In this document: positions 44,301 to 59,642 of the stretch, piece by piece
How the letters are laid out: every line of letters starts with the position of its first letter
Numbering within the stretch: the first letter of the stretch is position 1
Assembly: GCA_947568835.1 (NCBI GenBank)
Contig: OX387603.1
Location: 18,996,651-19,060,650 of the forward strand
Length of the DNA stretch: 64,000 nucleotides
Source: Protonemura montana
Lineage: Eukaryota > Arthropoda > Insecta > Plecoptera > Nemouridae
Direction of reading: 5' to 3'
Translations under genes and position numbers: made by a program
Notes under the pieces: model-generated
The model's input: only the letters and a program-made list of their open reading frames with translations
Told to the model about the DNA's origin: nothing
The model's database searches: none

Positions 44301-47300
44301 TGTTTATTTGTGGCGGTCGCTAAGTGCTGTGAGTGTAAGTGTAGCGAAGAGACGCATTTGCCTGCAAGTAGTCCACATTCGACCGCACTTACAGCTCGAC
44401 TGAAGGATATATTTACATGAATAGTGTGAAATGTTATCTGCTTTACTTCCATGTCTATTTTCTTGGGGGGAGGGAGGGTCAGAAGTCACTATAACATTGA
44501 GCTTTGATAACGTCAATACGTATGTAGAAAAAAATGTACGCCTTAGAAACTATTCACTAAGATTAAAAGTTATAACAAATTAATTGGTTGCTAACAAACA
44601 ACTAATTTAGCTTTTCAATCGGCCTTTACACCAATTTTCCTTGCATAAGGAAAAGTAATTTTTTATTTTCTTTACAAAATCGTGTATAAAAACGCATTTT
44701 TTACACTCTGCGTAATTCAAAATTCGAATCAGTTGATAATTTCGCTGGCTCACAAACAAATTAGTTCACTTCCGTTCGTACCTCTCTTTAAAACATTCCT
44801 AAATCTAATCTCACTTCCTTCCAAAACTATTGACCCTTACTTTTAACACCCTTTATCTTTTGAATCTCCAGATCCCACCGACCTTTAATGGCATCCCTTT
44901 AAAACTTCCCCACACTATAATGCCTGAAATTAGCATAATCTAATGTTTAAAGATTTAAATTTTAAACCTCCCTCCTCCTATAATCAACCACAGTGAATGG
45001 ACTGCAAGCGTTCCAGCATTGTTGCTCTTTCATCGTACCACCAACCCACCACGGTCCCACGATGGCCTACCTTGAGTTCGATATCTTCAAAGGATTATCC
45101 CGAAGTGGAATCTCGAACGAAATTGAAAAGAGGAACGAATCTTTTATTGTGTCGTTGACACTTGGTTAATTAACGTGGATCATCATTAATCATTTTCCTG
45201 GTTGCATTCGTATGGGGCATGTGTATGCTCGATAGGTATTTGCTGGTAGTGCTTACTAAACGCAGGAATTATGTATTTGAAAACCAAAATGCAAGTACTG
45301 ACCAGACCAGCAAACTGAAACTAGAATATACGCATTATGGGTAAGTAATGATATAAAATGACAAGTGGTGAAGGACATTTTTGGCATCCATGTCAATTTT
45401 CTGGAACTGACGTTGTAGCACTGGTCATTTCGGGAAAGCAATCAAATAACTCGACTTTGTTAGCACTTGAGTTTCTAAGCTCTTGACTTTCAAAGCTGTT
45501 TGCAACTGATACATTCATTTAGGATAAATTCATTACTTCAGATTTAATTCAGTGCGCGAATTCGAGGTGTCCAGGTCAACGACATTAAATGGTAAGTGTA
45601 TAATTGACACAGTTGGAACGTGTCTTTAATTTAGACATTGAATGTTTGATTTGCAGTAAACATGTTCTACTTGAAAGCTGTAAATTGTCAAAATATATGG
45701 TCAAATTGTTGGTCAAAGTCTGACTTTTGCGCGGTATGTAAGCATAATTTTCTGTTTGCTGTTAACTCGAATTTTTCGTACACATTTGCACACAAACTCA
45801 ATGTCAATTGGTCCATACAACTTGTATATAACTAATTGCCGTCAATGATGGCGCAGATTCTTACAATTGTTGAACTTGTACATACAGATAAATGCCCGCG
45901 CCTCAATTTTCGACTGCTCGCTTCAGGGTGGATGTGAAAAATCACAAAGAAATCCCAAAGAGTAAAATAAGAAATAAACAGGTCCACTAGGTATTCATTC
46001 TTCGAACTGTCACGACTACTTTTTCATTTCAAATTTAAATCTTAATCTTTAATTGATTAGGCTTTTTTTCATTTTACAATAGAAATGTTTTTTTCCGTTG
46101 CATGTGTTGCATACTAACTTAGTAAGAGAGCAATAGGATATTGCAGGCAGTGCGTGGGTTGAAATAGCAATGATTAAGCTATAGGTGGGAACATTTAATA
46201 GACTTATCAGTTAAGCAGCTACAAACACAACTGGATGTCTTGAGACTTGACCAGAGGAACAAGATTTATCACCACAAATGGCTAATACACGAATGAAAAT
46301 GTGAGGAAACAAAAAAAGTATTCGATTATAAATTATAAGTGCATGTCGTAATTCATTTGAAAATTAACCATACCATGTAATTGCACAGCATTTTTCGGGT
46401 TTTTTTTTGGTACCTTAGGTTGAAGGTCCTCAGGTATTGAAAGTGAATTCTGCAAGGCGAAAATGACATGCATGAAATTTCGATCGGTGCATAGTTACGG
46501 CTTGGTAGCTGCGACCACCTGAGCCTTTTGCCGGGCCAAGTTCTCAAAATGAGCGTAGAAATTGTGTTTTGTTCATTGTTTGGTCTCGTGTCGGATGAAC
46601 TTGACCAACAATGGCAACAACCTAATTTATTGCAGCAGTCGACGACGATTTTCCTGTGTGGTCACCATGCAAGATGAAGATCAAGCAAAGGGTAATTGCA
46701 TGAAAAGGAGGTATATACTTATTTTATACGTTTTGGTATAAAACTAAACCAATGAGCTACGAGCTAGTGTGTCAACTCAATTTGCCTCAGTTGCGGATTT
46801 TCTGCTTCTTCTTGCACATTTTTTATCTTCACCACTCGCCCTCATTAAACCCTCCCACCAAACCCCCAACCAAGCCCAGAAGTTAATAAATATAACACAT
46901 TACCCAACGCCACTGGCCAGATTACCAACAATAAGGAAAATTATAACCTATTACTTAGTCTAATTCATATCAAATTATTCAGTCATCTTGTACTGCACTT
47001 AAACATATCCACGTATAAAAAGCAAAAACAAAGCGTCCAGCCAGCCTGTGATCCCACGCATAATTCCCCAATGAGCCACTTCCTCTTCCAACCAAGACAA
47101 CGAGTCAGGTCCGAGCTCTAGGAGTCACTTTACAATTTACATCGTCCATTAAATGATTAAAACATTCTTGGGCAAGGCGGCTGGCAGGTCTTGTACGCAG
47201 CATCGCCGATCACTAAATGGACCAGTGCACGCAACCCAGTCGTTCGCTCTAACAGTGGCGTACTTTCACGTCAAGAGGAAATGTCTCTAAAGAGGACATT

Positions 47301-47432
47301 CTCTATGTCTGAAATTAATTCATTATTTTTTGGAGATTTTTCTTACACATTTTTGGAAGTGTCGATTTTTTTTTTGTAATACTTGAAAGTTTTGAAAAAT
47401 ATGAGCAATGTAGTAAAGGATATGTTGTAAAA
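44301..47432. other. AT-rich noncoding DNA
   Basis: I see no supported gene, RNA or clear repeat here. Open frames are short and low in complexity. Confidence 0.55.
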
Positions 47433-47526
47433 CCAATGAGTCTATAGGTAAGTCAGAGGACCTGGATTAATGTTGAACTTTTTGCTGAGCAAACGAGCCG
47501 GCAACCCGATGGCGCTTGCAGCCGTC
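47433..47526 (+). repeat. Interspersed repeat family R2, copy A
   Basis: The segment CCAATGAGTCTATAGG ... GAGCCGGCAA ... CCGATGGCGCTTGC matches 59643-59760 in the opposite orientation. Copy B is longer by about 24 bp, mostly between the GAGCCGGCAA and CCGATGGCG blocks. It encodes nothing recognisable. Confidence 0.75.
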
Positions 47527-50500
47527 CTTTTTAATAAATCTCTACAATTAAATAACAACTTCCGAAAATATCGATATATGTTTATCAATTGTCGGGGTTA
47601 GCGTTAATAAAGATTAATTGAGCGTGAATCCAGGTAATCTGCGAGAAATAACGAAATTACATGTTTTAATTTTCGCATCGACGGTGACTCCACCTCCATT
47701 TTTGTCATTTCCTCCATTTTTGTCGGTAAAGTAGTCATTTGGCGGCCATTTTTCGCGAAGTCAGTTTAACTTTATGGCGCTATGGTAGGCTGGTATAACC
47801 TAACCATCAGAATCCACGTGTTTCGCCATCTATTATGGAAATACTTCAAATTCTTGGCCTAAATTTCAATAAAAACAAGTACGAATTTGACACCAAAAAG
47901 TAGCAAAATTCCTGCACAAAATACGCGTGGAATCCCTGAGATTTTCTTTACCTTGGCGTTGAAAGCGTGGATTTATGGTCACAGATCTTTTGTCTATTGA
48001 CCGAGACTGGTATTTTGCAAAGAAAATCTTTCCGATTGTTCAGTCAATAATCTACTTGCAAACTACCTGAGTGCGCCACTGGAGAGAGCAGCGGCGGCGG
48101 CGACAGACATGTCGAACATCATCCACATGGCACGATGCTTTTAGTCTGGCTTAGACTGGCTGCGCCTTCTTACCTGGAATTAAGAATAAAATCACACCAA
48201 TTATGGTTTTGATAGACGCTGCGAAAAATATAACTGTGTTTTTTTTTACAGCAATTTTGATATGTTATGTTCCTTTTGGGGGCTTAGCAATCATCTTTCG
48301 ATATAACACTGCTATCTTCGAAATTGTTTCGGCCTTTTTTGGAGCTAAAGGTCACTAACGGAATATTATCTGACACTTTTAATGAGAAAATAGAGCTGAA
48401 TTATCAATTCAGAAGGTAAGAATTCCAGAATTCATTTAGCGTTGATAGCTAGATTCAATCAGCAATTAAACATGTTTTCATTATTTTCCTATCTATTTAA
48501 GTGATGCTCAGGTATTTTTGAGAATCCTTCAAGCAATCAATGAAAATCTAGCACTATCAAACTAGCAATCTATGAATATAGTTTGTAAAAAAATATTTCC
48601 AAAATGTGATCACTTGACTCATTCAGACAATGGGGTTAGGTATATAAATTTTTTTAATCTATTTAGCTTCTGATATGAAACAAAACATTTTTTTTTATAT
48701 TTTAAGCAACGAAAATACAAATTCTTGGTCAGCGACCCCATTTTTGACTGCTCTCAAGTGAAAGACATTTGATGATATTTGGTAGAACTGATTTGTTATG
48801 AACACCATAATGATGAGAACATTGCTTCATGGGAATTATCTTCGTATTCTTTCCGCCCCGACGCTCTAGGAATGGCTTTGCTAAACTCCTGCTTCCGTTG
48901 CTTACTTCTTGATCGCATGCAAGCTTGTCGGAGTTCCGAGGAATTGCGTGCCACCGACCGATCGCAAACACGGTATACTAACTTAATTAATTCATTAACG
49001 TTTAAAGTCACCCAGTCGACAGTGCTGTACACAATTATCACTAACGCGTGCAATTAATTTGCTGCTAGTATTTTTCTTTTTAATTGGATGCGAATCGATT
49101 CTGATGTAAAAACGTGTGTCTGCCATGTCGATCAATTTTGAATGTAGGTCCATTTGTGTGGTTTGAAATTGGTCACCGGTTTTGCAAACGAGATTTCCAA
49201 AAAGTGAGTTTTTTTATGAGGAATTCAAGACACTTCTAAAGAGTATCTTTAAATTTGAATATTGGTTTGATTTGTAGGGAAATGAGGGCGAGAAATCCAT
49301 GCCCACATCAAGTGACGAGGAAAAATTGATCAGATATAAATGAGAATTGCTTGTTTCCTTCATAAAAAAAAAAAACAATCGTAGTACAAAGGACCAAACC
49401 TTTCCGCCAAACGAGATATTATGGAATCTCACTGGTTGGGGTTCTCAAGTGCCTTGTAGCTGTTTCATAAATTATTTTTGGCAGAAAACCCGACATGTTT
49501 GTGTGCATATAGAAGCCGAAAAGGTAGAGGCAACCCTTTTTTTTTAAATCAAACTTAAAAAAAAAATCCAATCCTGCCAAATTTCCACCTGATTTATTAT
49601 CATTAACTGCATGGACTCTACCGAAAATATTCCAACCTTATATAATGCCGCGAATTTCAACTAACAGCTCCGATTAAATTTCCATAAGTTGCATACCGAT
49701 GTTCCATACGAGCGCATGTAAGTTGAAGAAGAACACTTAATAACATTTTAATGTATTTTCAGTTTTCACCAAATATTTTATTGTAATAAATCTGAATGAC
49801 GTTTGACCAATGTAAGGTACCGCGAGGCCTCTCTTTTCGGCGTCCCAGCAGGAGTCGTTACGTCAGAACGCGGTCGGCGCTATCCAACAAGTACAAAGAC
49901 CGAGAAGTCGCATATCGCAGCGAAATGCTGTTGTCTACTTTTAATAGCCTTAGCTTCTGTCGTACACACGCAGTACCTAATAGGCTATAATAAGAAGTTG
50001 CCTTGGAGAAGGTCTCTGGTCTGGAGTAACTCAAAGTCAACGTCAAGATCAGATCTTTGGTGGAAGGCTAAACACTTCCTAGACTGAGTTTTAAACACAT
50101 TCTGACCCCCTGTGCCTGAGCTGAGAATTTTGAGTAAAATCAATATTTTTCTTCGTTTTTTTTTACTTATTGACTCAATAAATTGGAATAATTTATATGC
50201 GGTTGGTTTTATCCCAAAGCGGCTTGAACAGAACACAATTGCACACAATCCTTCAAGCTTTCAATTCACACTTATTGCATCTGACCAAAATCATCTTACC
50301 TGCTTTTATGCATTTATTTTCTGATGTTTGTTTTCCCACTTCTGAGAAATAAAAAATGAATGGAAAATTGGCTTCAATGAAGCCAATTGAATGGTCTTAG
50401 ATTTGATTTTCTGCAACTTTGACAGTTTTGTGTCACTTGTCTCCTACCCCGGATTTTTCCTTGATTTTTGGGTAAGCTCAAGGTTCCTTACATATTTTCT

Positions 50501-52246
50501 TTGTGTAAGAGAGTTACCATCTTCATACAGTATGTTATACGTTAGGTAATGAAACATGTTTCGGTGGAGAACTTAATTTTTTTTCTCTCGGTAAAGGTTA
50601 AAAATTAAACTAACTGGTATGAGCACTTAATTCACCTGCGATGGCAAATTGCGATAAGACGCCAACTCTTCGCAGATTGAATGTTGAAACTGATGCCAGG
50701 CATGCAAGCAGAATTAATTTCAAAGCCAAAAAAATACTGAAATTGAATCTTTTCCTTTATAATAAAAAATGTGGTGTCCTATTTTCTAATGTACATTTGA
50801 AAAAGAGCACTGAATTGAACGAGTGCCATTCATTGAAATGTTAAAACGAGTGCAACTTCAAAGCAAATGCAATGTACTGTGAGCTGACCGTGCCAACCGC
50901 CCACGAAATTCTAATGCACTGAGGAATTGATTTAAATTTTCAAGCACTACTCCAGTTCCAACTCCATTTATCTGTAAATCACTCTGGCTGATTTCAATAA
51001 ATAGGACAATTGTGGTCCAGATCATGACCCTGAAACTTTGTTTTGTGCCAAATTCTTGCGTATCCTACATTTTTCCGCAGGTCAATCCCTAAAAATACAT
51101 GTATTACCTGCGATTGCTTCAAGTGGTGACTTATTCCTTACAATTTAAGATTTTTAGTATTTTTATTACATTAACTCCAATTTAAGATGCCCAATCGGCG
51201 ATCTAGATACCTATAAAGCAGGTTAATACTGCAAGAAGCTTGTGCATCGAACGTTAATTTTTACTAGTGGTCTATAATGCTAAAAACACTTCACATAGCC
51301 TGAGAAGTCTAGAAAATGTTTGACTACCTTGTAAAGCTATGCTTATAGTTGACAGAAAAATCCAAAGACTAATGCCAAAATCACGTTTTTTTTTCGTCTG
51401 CGCAATGAGAGACCAGCCTCCAGTCTTGCTTGCTCCTACATCAAAATTTGCGTGGCCTAATTTGCCCACGAGTCTCGATGAAAAGGAAATTCAATGAGCA
51501 TAAAATAGAGAGGCGTCAATGTGTTCCGAGTTAAGTGGCATCGTGCATTGAACGGATTTCAAGTAACACTGCACCACATTACAGAGGTAAAAAAAAAAAA
51601 AAACGATGTAATACAACCGTTTGCACAACTAAAACCGCAACCACACTTACTGCTCAGAAAGTCATCAGAAAGTCATCTGCCAAGCGTGCAGGTATACAAC
51701 TTAAGAAATGTCTACCCAATTCTATGAAGTAAGTGTGATGAAATTAAATTGATTTGATTCATTCGAGTGGAATGTCTGGTTAGAGAGATAGAAAAAGGCG
51801 AATTTTAAGATTGTTTTTTAGCGTAGGATTCTCTCAGGTGTAGGTACTTGGATCTAGCGAGTTTTCAGCTCTATTCATCTGAGAAGTATGTGTGGCCAAT
51901 CCATATAAAAATACAAAGGAACACGAATGCGTGGGTGATTCACGAAATAAATCTTAGCTCGCTCGTGGTTGACAGGAGAGAGGTAAAGACATTCATTTAC
52001 TTTCAAATATGCCAAACAAACCAATTTTATTGTCTGAAATTGAAAGTCATGAAGGAAAATAATAGTCAGGTGTCTTTTCTTTAAGCACGCACCTACCATG
52101 AGTAAAAGAAAATACATTTTCTGATAGTAAAAAAGCCCGATTCCTTCCCTTGAACAAGCAGATTTTGATGTATTTTTTTTTAATAAATTGTAGCTGGAAA
52201 TATTTGTTGCATTAGATTTGACCTGCCAGCTTTGAGCTTGCCACTA
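47527..52246. other. AT-rich noncoding DNA
   Basis: A tandem CCTCCATTTTTGTC pair occurs at about 47690-47727. A small CpG-richer patch is at about 49825-49925. The possible reading frames (for example 48779-49057, 49803-50087) have no recognisable domain. Confidence 0.5.
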
Positions 52247-52335
52247 CCGGGCCCTGTTTTTTCTTGTCGCTGGGATTCGAAAGCAAGACTTCTATGAACG
52301 CGGCCACCTTCACCGCATCGCCGCAGTAACGCGCT
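52247..52335 (-). repeat. tRNA-like segment, possible SINE head
   Basis: On the minus strand TTAGCTGGTCTCTAGAGCGCG resembles a tRNA D-arm (A-box). It is followed about 50 nt later by CTTTCGAATCCCAGC, which resembles a B-box. The acceptor and T-stems do not pair properly, so it is not a tRNA gene. A tRNA-derived SINE is the simplest reading. Confidence 0.35.
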
Positions 52336-55300
52336 CTAGAGACCAGCTAAGGAACTATATATTTGAAGACAAATCTACCGTCCAAGCAGCACTGTACTAG
52401 CACGCAATGCAGTCCCCAACATCCATTGTTGCAATGGACTGCAGCATCCTATCTTTTTTTAACAATGACTAGAAGATAAATATCCCTGCAAAATCGGGTT
52501 ATTTGTTCGTTTTCTTGCGATGCAGCCGTAAAATAAATCGCAATCATCTTGTAACTAGTTGCATAATTAAAGATGATTTTCTGAATATGAGCACCGTATA
52601 ATTAATCATCATTACATGTTGGAATAACATCATCACGAGTCTTTCAATCCATGAACGAACTAGTCATTAAAATATCTTGTCCTGAAATATTTGAAATTTC
52701 ATCACGATCATTTAATGACAAGTGGACAAGGTTATTTTATAATTAAATTGGATGATAACTGTGTTTAGTGGTTACCTCTATTTGGACTAAGTAGTGACAT
52801 AAACATAAGAAGGACTACCCACGAATTCATTTGCAGGGTGCTCTATTTGTTTGGCGGTTATGCTTCAAGACCATATTCAAATTCGTGGCTTAATGAACCT
52901 GTAGAAAACAACGTTTAAAATTTGCACTTTGAAGGAAGTGTAGGTTAGCTAAGAGTATATTTGACCAACTCGGATGCTGTATATTTAAACTATCGTGCAA
53001 CAGATAACAAAATTGTAACCTTCCGAACGTCTACGACAGAAAAGTTTGCAAAACAAATTCCCACAACAAAATTGCCAACAGTGTAGCGATAGGGCCACAA
53101 TTTCATGGGCCAATTATCGAGACAAAGGATTTCGTGGATCGACTTCCGTTCTATGAACATCTTATCTTTTCAGCACTGCCACACAGACTGATAGAAATCT
53201 TCTTAGTATAGACAAACATAACGATCATCAGAATGATATTTTACAGGAATGGCCAACGTTTTCAAAATCTGCGGACAATGGCTGAGGAATCTTTATTATT
53301 CGTTTCTCTTAAGTGATGATTTAGGGTTTTGACAGAAGATTTGAGTGCAGATTAGGAGATTCAAGACGAATAAGGTAGCAATTGTAGTCGTTTAAGTGCT
53401 ATCTTTCGGCAAAATCTTCAGCGCACTATTATTTTTCCTTGTAAAAGGGTGAAATGCTGGGATTTCAATATGCACTCGAAAGTCAAAGGTCACTAGCAGA
53501 AACAAAATACCAACAAAATATTGTGAGAGATGAACTTTTATTTATTTTCAGGAAAACCACGGACGAGCCAATCCTCCCGCTGTCTATTTCTGCAAATGGC
53601 TACATGTGAAGAACATTTCTTAGAAATGCAACCAGCTAATGGCCCCTGCCAGCAGTTTAACCAAAAGAAACCCACCCTAAAATCCGACAGGACATAATTT
53701 GTAGAGTTATTTCCAGACCACCGACGTTTCGGAGAAGTGGTGGGAGTAACGGAGGGTTGAAACCTAAAACCGGCCAGAACTGGTTCAAAAAGACTAACAT
53801 TTCCACCGAAACGTACCCATCAAATTTTGTGCGTACGCACAAAATTCTAGCAGCAATTGTGCGTACACACACATTTCAATTTTACCTAATTACCACATAT
53901 TGTGTAACAACGTCGCACACAGAGTAGCGCGTTGTTCGGTTTGGAGGCTGAGCAAAATTCGTTGAATCTGATGCAATGTACTACACGGCGGTCAGTGCCT
54001 CATTGGAGCTACCAAGAGCAAAGAGATTGCATCAAGTTGTTCCTTCAGGGGCCGAATAAAGAAAGTCCGAAGAGAGAACTGGAAGCAAAATGCATCGTAT
54101 AATATTATTCGTGTCTGTACCTCGATGGCGTACGTGCCACCTTTCAGCCAACCCCCAACCAGAAAAGATCAACCGGTTTTACCTAGTGGACGTCTCGACA
54201 AGAAAAATAAAGGATATGAAATTATAATGCTAGAAATTTAGGAGCTGTTCTTTAAAAATGTGAAAGTACCGGCGAGAATAAATTGCTAGTCGATATCGAC
54301 GTTATGCTTTGCACTTTGATTTCAATTGTCGATTACTTTAGCTGATTGAATACAAAAATTAAGTTTCTAACTTTTGTCATTTCTTTGTCGTGCCGTCTTA
54401 ATACTGAAATCCTCCATCTTGTTGTTAAATAGACACTAGATGATTTTCTCTACAGCACAAGTATATCCAATCAACCTCATTAGCATAAGTGCATGAATTA
54501 AGTGCATGTGTTTCTCAGCCGCACCCTTTCTGCAAGATTTCGCAATGTGTTAGTGCATTCAGGTCATTCGACAACATAGCAGGGACAGCTTCTAGCCTTC
54601 TTGCTCCAAACCTTTGCTGGATGGCTGCTAGAATGTACCCACAACTACCTCGGTACAATGGTAGGTACTAAGAGCAATGAACTCACGGGCAGTATAGCGT
54701 CAAGCGCGTTTGTCTGCTTGCATGGGATGCAATTTGCTTACCTGCCCGACCTGATCCAAGCTACCTTTCCTCCTCTACCTGCAAAAACCGTACAATGGCT
54801 GGTCTAAGTGAATAATTCGCCATGATGTTGTCTTCACGATTAGAAATGAATTGTACCTGCTGTCAAAAGAAATCTTTCCAAGAAAGGATGGGATTTGTAT
54901 TGATTCACAATGATTTCGGGACTGAAAAATATTTATTTCTCGAGTTTTCTAAAAAATGGTGGCCCCAAACTGAGTAGGTATCTAAAGAGTAAATCTTATA
55001 ATCAATTCAATTCGCATATGTATCATTTTTATAAGCCCTATTGTCACATCTCTCGCTGGATACAATCACTCTTACTGCGAAATGCACACCTGCAATTACC
55101 ACTCGTCATCAACAAGGATGCAAATGGTTTCCAGTGAAAGGCAATGGCTTAGAGCACTGTGATTGGCATACGAGTCATGATCCAACGTTTGGTATCAAAG
55201 TGGTATCACGATGATTGCGAAAACCTTCTCATTTTATTGTACTACACATTGCATTAGTGATCAGTGCCAGCACCCAGCACCGTCTGTTGGTGCAATATAT

Positions 55301-58300
55301 TATAACCCCGCAAGCAGCTGATTGAAAAGCTATTAGCATTGCCGCAGCTTGCTACAAACATTGCTTGCGTTGGAGGTGGCTTGTGATTGATGTTAAATGC
55401 TATATGATTGGTACCGAACGTCTAATGTCAATGCAATTATGATAGTATAAGAGATTCTGCAAATGTTTGTTGCAATTCAGATCTGGACCAAATAACTAGA
55501 CATGATTTGTGATAATTAATTTGTCCTTGGCAATTCGTTTTTAAAGATCCGTGCGAAGAAATGTGTATTTATATAATATGTTAGCAGAAAATGTCTTCGT
55601 TTGGGCATTCGTTTACCCGCGTTTACAGAAGATAGCAGAATTGAAAATCACTGTCAAGCGATCTCTATATGGCTACCAAATGTTGAATCTACTACTGAAT
55701 TGTACTTGCTTGATAGTACTTTTTATTTTCAAATTTGGCAACGAGAATGACTTTCTTAGGCCCGGTATTACAATATTTGGATAGCACTGTAACGGTACTA
55801 CCATTTTATTTCGACGTGTTCATCAATAACTAAACGTGTCAGTCTCAAACAAAAGTACAAAATTACAGTGAAAATCAGATATTAACTTGTCAACCACAGA
55901 TGAATGTCCTTTCTCTTTCCACAAAGCTTAGAGCGAATAACGAATAGATCATCGAAATATCTTTCTAAATTCCATTCCTCGTGTGTTCGTTTTTTTTCTG
56001 CGAAGTTTTACACAAAACTACCCTTAGCAAATGTGTGACTACTCGATTCTCTGCTCGCCTGATAGTTTTCTGGCGGTAAGGGTTGTTATTTCGACCCTTC
56101 GCTTTAGGGGTAGTTTTTGGCAAGCAAACACAGGCGTTGGGGGCTGGCATCCCTTCCACAAACTACCACCTCCACCCTTACCGACGGCAAGCGCTGTAAA
56201 TGCAGAGGGTAGAATCTAGACCCGTGCCTGCTGGTATTTATGTATTTTACGAGCATTCCAGCTGTATAATCAATACACAGGATAAGAAGGAAAATGCAAC
56301 AGTTTACGCACCATTAACAAGCGAAACTATCTAAATTGTATTTTACGATCGCTAATCGATTTTGAGAATTTTCGACAGAAACCGAGACCTGTCCGAGCAT
56401 TTCTTACACGTGCTATCACATTTGTAAAACATATTTCAGCGTTTGCTTCGCCCAACTCATGCTCAATTCATGCTCAATTTACAAGTGAATGTAACCATAG
56501 ATGCAATTTGCGAGCCAGCTTTGACCCCCCTCTTCCTGTGTGACCTCAATCCGCTCACAGACCGCGTAGCTACAGATGTCTGGGTCACCAGCGGATTGCA
56601 CACAATGGCACGTTGCAGATTTCTGTCCTACATCATGCACTCTCTGGCTGAACGCAGCAAGAAAAAAAAAGAAATTAAATGCGCAAGGAAATCGTACCCG
56701 TTTCAAGATTGGTCGCGAATTATTGGCACGAAGAAAACTGCAACAGCTTGGGTTTTAATGCAGCGAGTTCGATTTGCATTTTATCTGCAGTTCTGCATGG
56801 TTTCAGCTCGCTAATAAATTATTTCAGTTTTACGGTTGAAAACACTTTGAAAATCACGTTTTAACGTTTTTACTAAATGATAGCCGACGCGAAAAGGCCG
56901 AGAGGGGATTTTTCGGTATTTTCTCTATAGGACAAAGTCAGAGACCTTGTTCTTGATGAATAATTTCCCGATCTCAGTTTTCTAAGGCTGCGTTTTTTCC
57001 CCCCCAAAAGACAAAAGAAATCATTACAGTCTCTGGCAAAGAACAACCCGATATTGAAATCGTTGCAGAATAATTGCACTGTAATCACTTTTTAAATCTA
57101 TGGCTTACAATTGCCTACCACGCTCTGTGATTCAGCAGGCTCAGATATTCGACAGGAAGCTTCAGGTTCAATCTACCATCACTGGTTTTTCTTTTACTTC
57201 CGGTATGGTTTCCTCATTTCGGTTTCATCGGGAAAACCGCAATCTCAGTGTGTGGTGACCAACAGTCCCAATACGCATGTTGTCCCTTGAAAAAAATTGT
57301 AATTTCTTTGCTTGAATGTTCTTAGAAAACACAATCGACTACGCACTGTTTGAGGTCAAAATGTTCAAAGAACTCAGGAATAAACAAGAGGCGAGCGGAA
57401 GGAGACAAAACTCTAAGAAATATATCTATTTCCGTGCCCAGCCAATTACAGACTATTTTGTCATTACCTCACTAATTACCTGAACGCAGCGCTCAAATGG
57501 GGCATGAAATTTGACACGAAAGTGTGAACTGAGGCTATAGCATACAATGTAATTTGTAACTTGAATCAGAGGTATTTATTGTCGCCATTCTAACTGTTTA
57601 CTAAACAGGAAATTCGAGACAAGAGTTCTAATAATGTTACCTATCAGACTATATTTATTACAAACACTAGAGTGAATGACTGGAGTGACCAGGTATAACT
57701 GTACTTTCAGGTGGATGTATACGATGTAAAAATCTTTAGTTTAACGTATAAGATTATAAACCCATAGGAATCTTGCTGTGGAGACTAAACTTTTCAAAAC
57801 AGTGGCAGTTGATTTATGTGTCGTCTCTAGGTATTTTTCGAAAAGTAATAAAAGTGAAAATTCTAGGCGCTTGTAGCGGCGGAAGATGCCACTGAAAGAA
57901 ATAGGGCAGCAATGTGTTTGGGTCGCTGCACCCATTTCGGGTGCTCTTTGATGGGGGTGGAAGCTCGCAGATGGCGAACGAATGCCCATTCAAGAAAAAA
58001 TGTTTCAGTTCGGAGCCTTTCTTTGAAGTGGCAAGCTATTTTTCCTTCTAGACTGATTAAAAGTAAAAATAGAATCGTGGATTATAATTAAAAACAATGG
58101 TAAATTAGAGATGGGATTTGAAACCTCTAGCCTCTCTCCAAAACAGAACTGAAAGTGAACAGAGTTACCAAAGAACCTCTTGACAGTTCCGTCTCTCTAA
58201 AGGGTCGCTGTTTGACAGGAATAGACAAAGTATTGTTACCGGGTTAAAGGCTTCTGCTCTTCTAGGATAGGTTAAGATGTTCATCGCCATCCTCCTCATC

Positions 58301-59642
58301 ACCTAACGTACCAGACATTCACCGAAGCTACCAGACCAGTGCCACAGGGCCAATAAACAAAACAAAAACAACAAATCAATCAACAATTATGAACACGTAC
58401 AAAAATACTAATTTTTAGACGTAGAATAAACCAGAGACAGACATCTTAACTGTTAACATGATAGTATGAAATGATATCAAAAGTAATTCTACCAATTACA
58501 TAACTTATAGCCAAATAAGGCAAAAATAAACCACCGGCGTTAGACGAAACTGAAAATGAACATAATTGAAAAGCGAATGTCCGAAAGGGAACGTGGATAT
58601 TATACGTTGCATGCACCCATGAGGTCAATGGAATATGGTGGTGTTCCATAATAGAAAATATCAACACGTACCAGCGTGGTTTCAATTGAGAATAGAAATC
58701 CGCTGCCTCCATATCGGTAATCAATAAGCTTGATAAACTTGAGAAAGGTAATGATTTTTGCTGTTGATTAAGTGTCTGATCTTTAGCTATCGGTTTTCAT
58801 TGTTAGACCGTGGCTGTGACGACTAATAAGATTTTGCTGAAATTGTTTGTAAATTCATGTCATGTGTCTTGAAAAGAAAATACGAAATCGGCAAGCCGGC
58901 AGATGTTTCAATCCCATCTTAGCAAGCGTGCCATGGCCACCTGAATCAGCTGACCCAAACGTCGGCATGGAAATAACAAAATAATAAAGGATTGTCCAAC
59001 TGACAGATGTTACTCATACAAAAATTGACGACAATATTTACCAAGAGACACACACAATGAAGCCACTAGTCTGCGTTTGCAAAATATCTTTTATGGTTCT
59101 CCCAAAGCTCTTAGCACAGAGTCTTGATCTTGAAAAACACGCGCAGATGCAACTGATCTACACGTGGCTGCAAGGATGGTGTCAGTTTATAAAGAAATGG
59201 ATGAAAAACTATTTTTCTTCTTGCGAACTATGCTTTGGTGACATCTGGACCTTGCATCCTATTTCTTACAAGATTCTCGCATCTGCACGCTCTGTTTATT
59301 CTGATAAAAAAAAAAACGCTGCAGAGGGATTACTCGGTAGAAGCTAGAAGAAGTGTCGCGAATTTAGTAATTAACTCAAGTCATCCATTAGCTACAGCCA
59401 CTGAATTTTTAGGTAAAGTCAGAAGGCCCCAAATGACTTCTTTACCAATAAAAGTGGAGAATGCTGCTAGGTCATCGTGTTCATCGCGGAGGTGCTTCAT
59501 CATCGTTTCGAGTTTTGTTATTTGCTATTTCTTGCAGATTACTAGCATTTGAGATCGGTTTACGCTCAATTAACCTTTATTAATTCTAATCTCAACGATT
59601 GATATACATGTATCGATATGTTGAGTAGTCAGTTTGTTTCTA
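52336..59642. other. AT-rich noncoding DNA
   Basis: The clearest structure is the 24-bp palindrome at 53823-53846. Frames at 56443-56814, 58446-58724 and 59057-59347 have no recognised domain or supporting splice context strong enough for a call. Confidence 0.5.
53823..53846. repeat. Perfect 24-bp palindrome
   Basis: AATTTTGTGCGT and its exact reverse complement abut with no spacer. A related but imperfect palindrome (AATTGTGCGTACACAC) lies a few bases downstream at about 53855-53872. It may be a hairpin, a repeat end or a dimer binding site. Confidence 0.95.
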
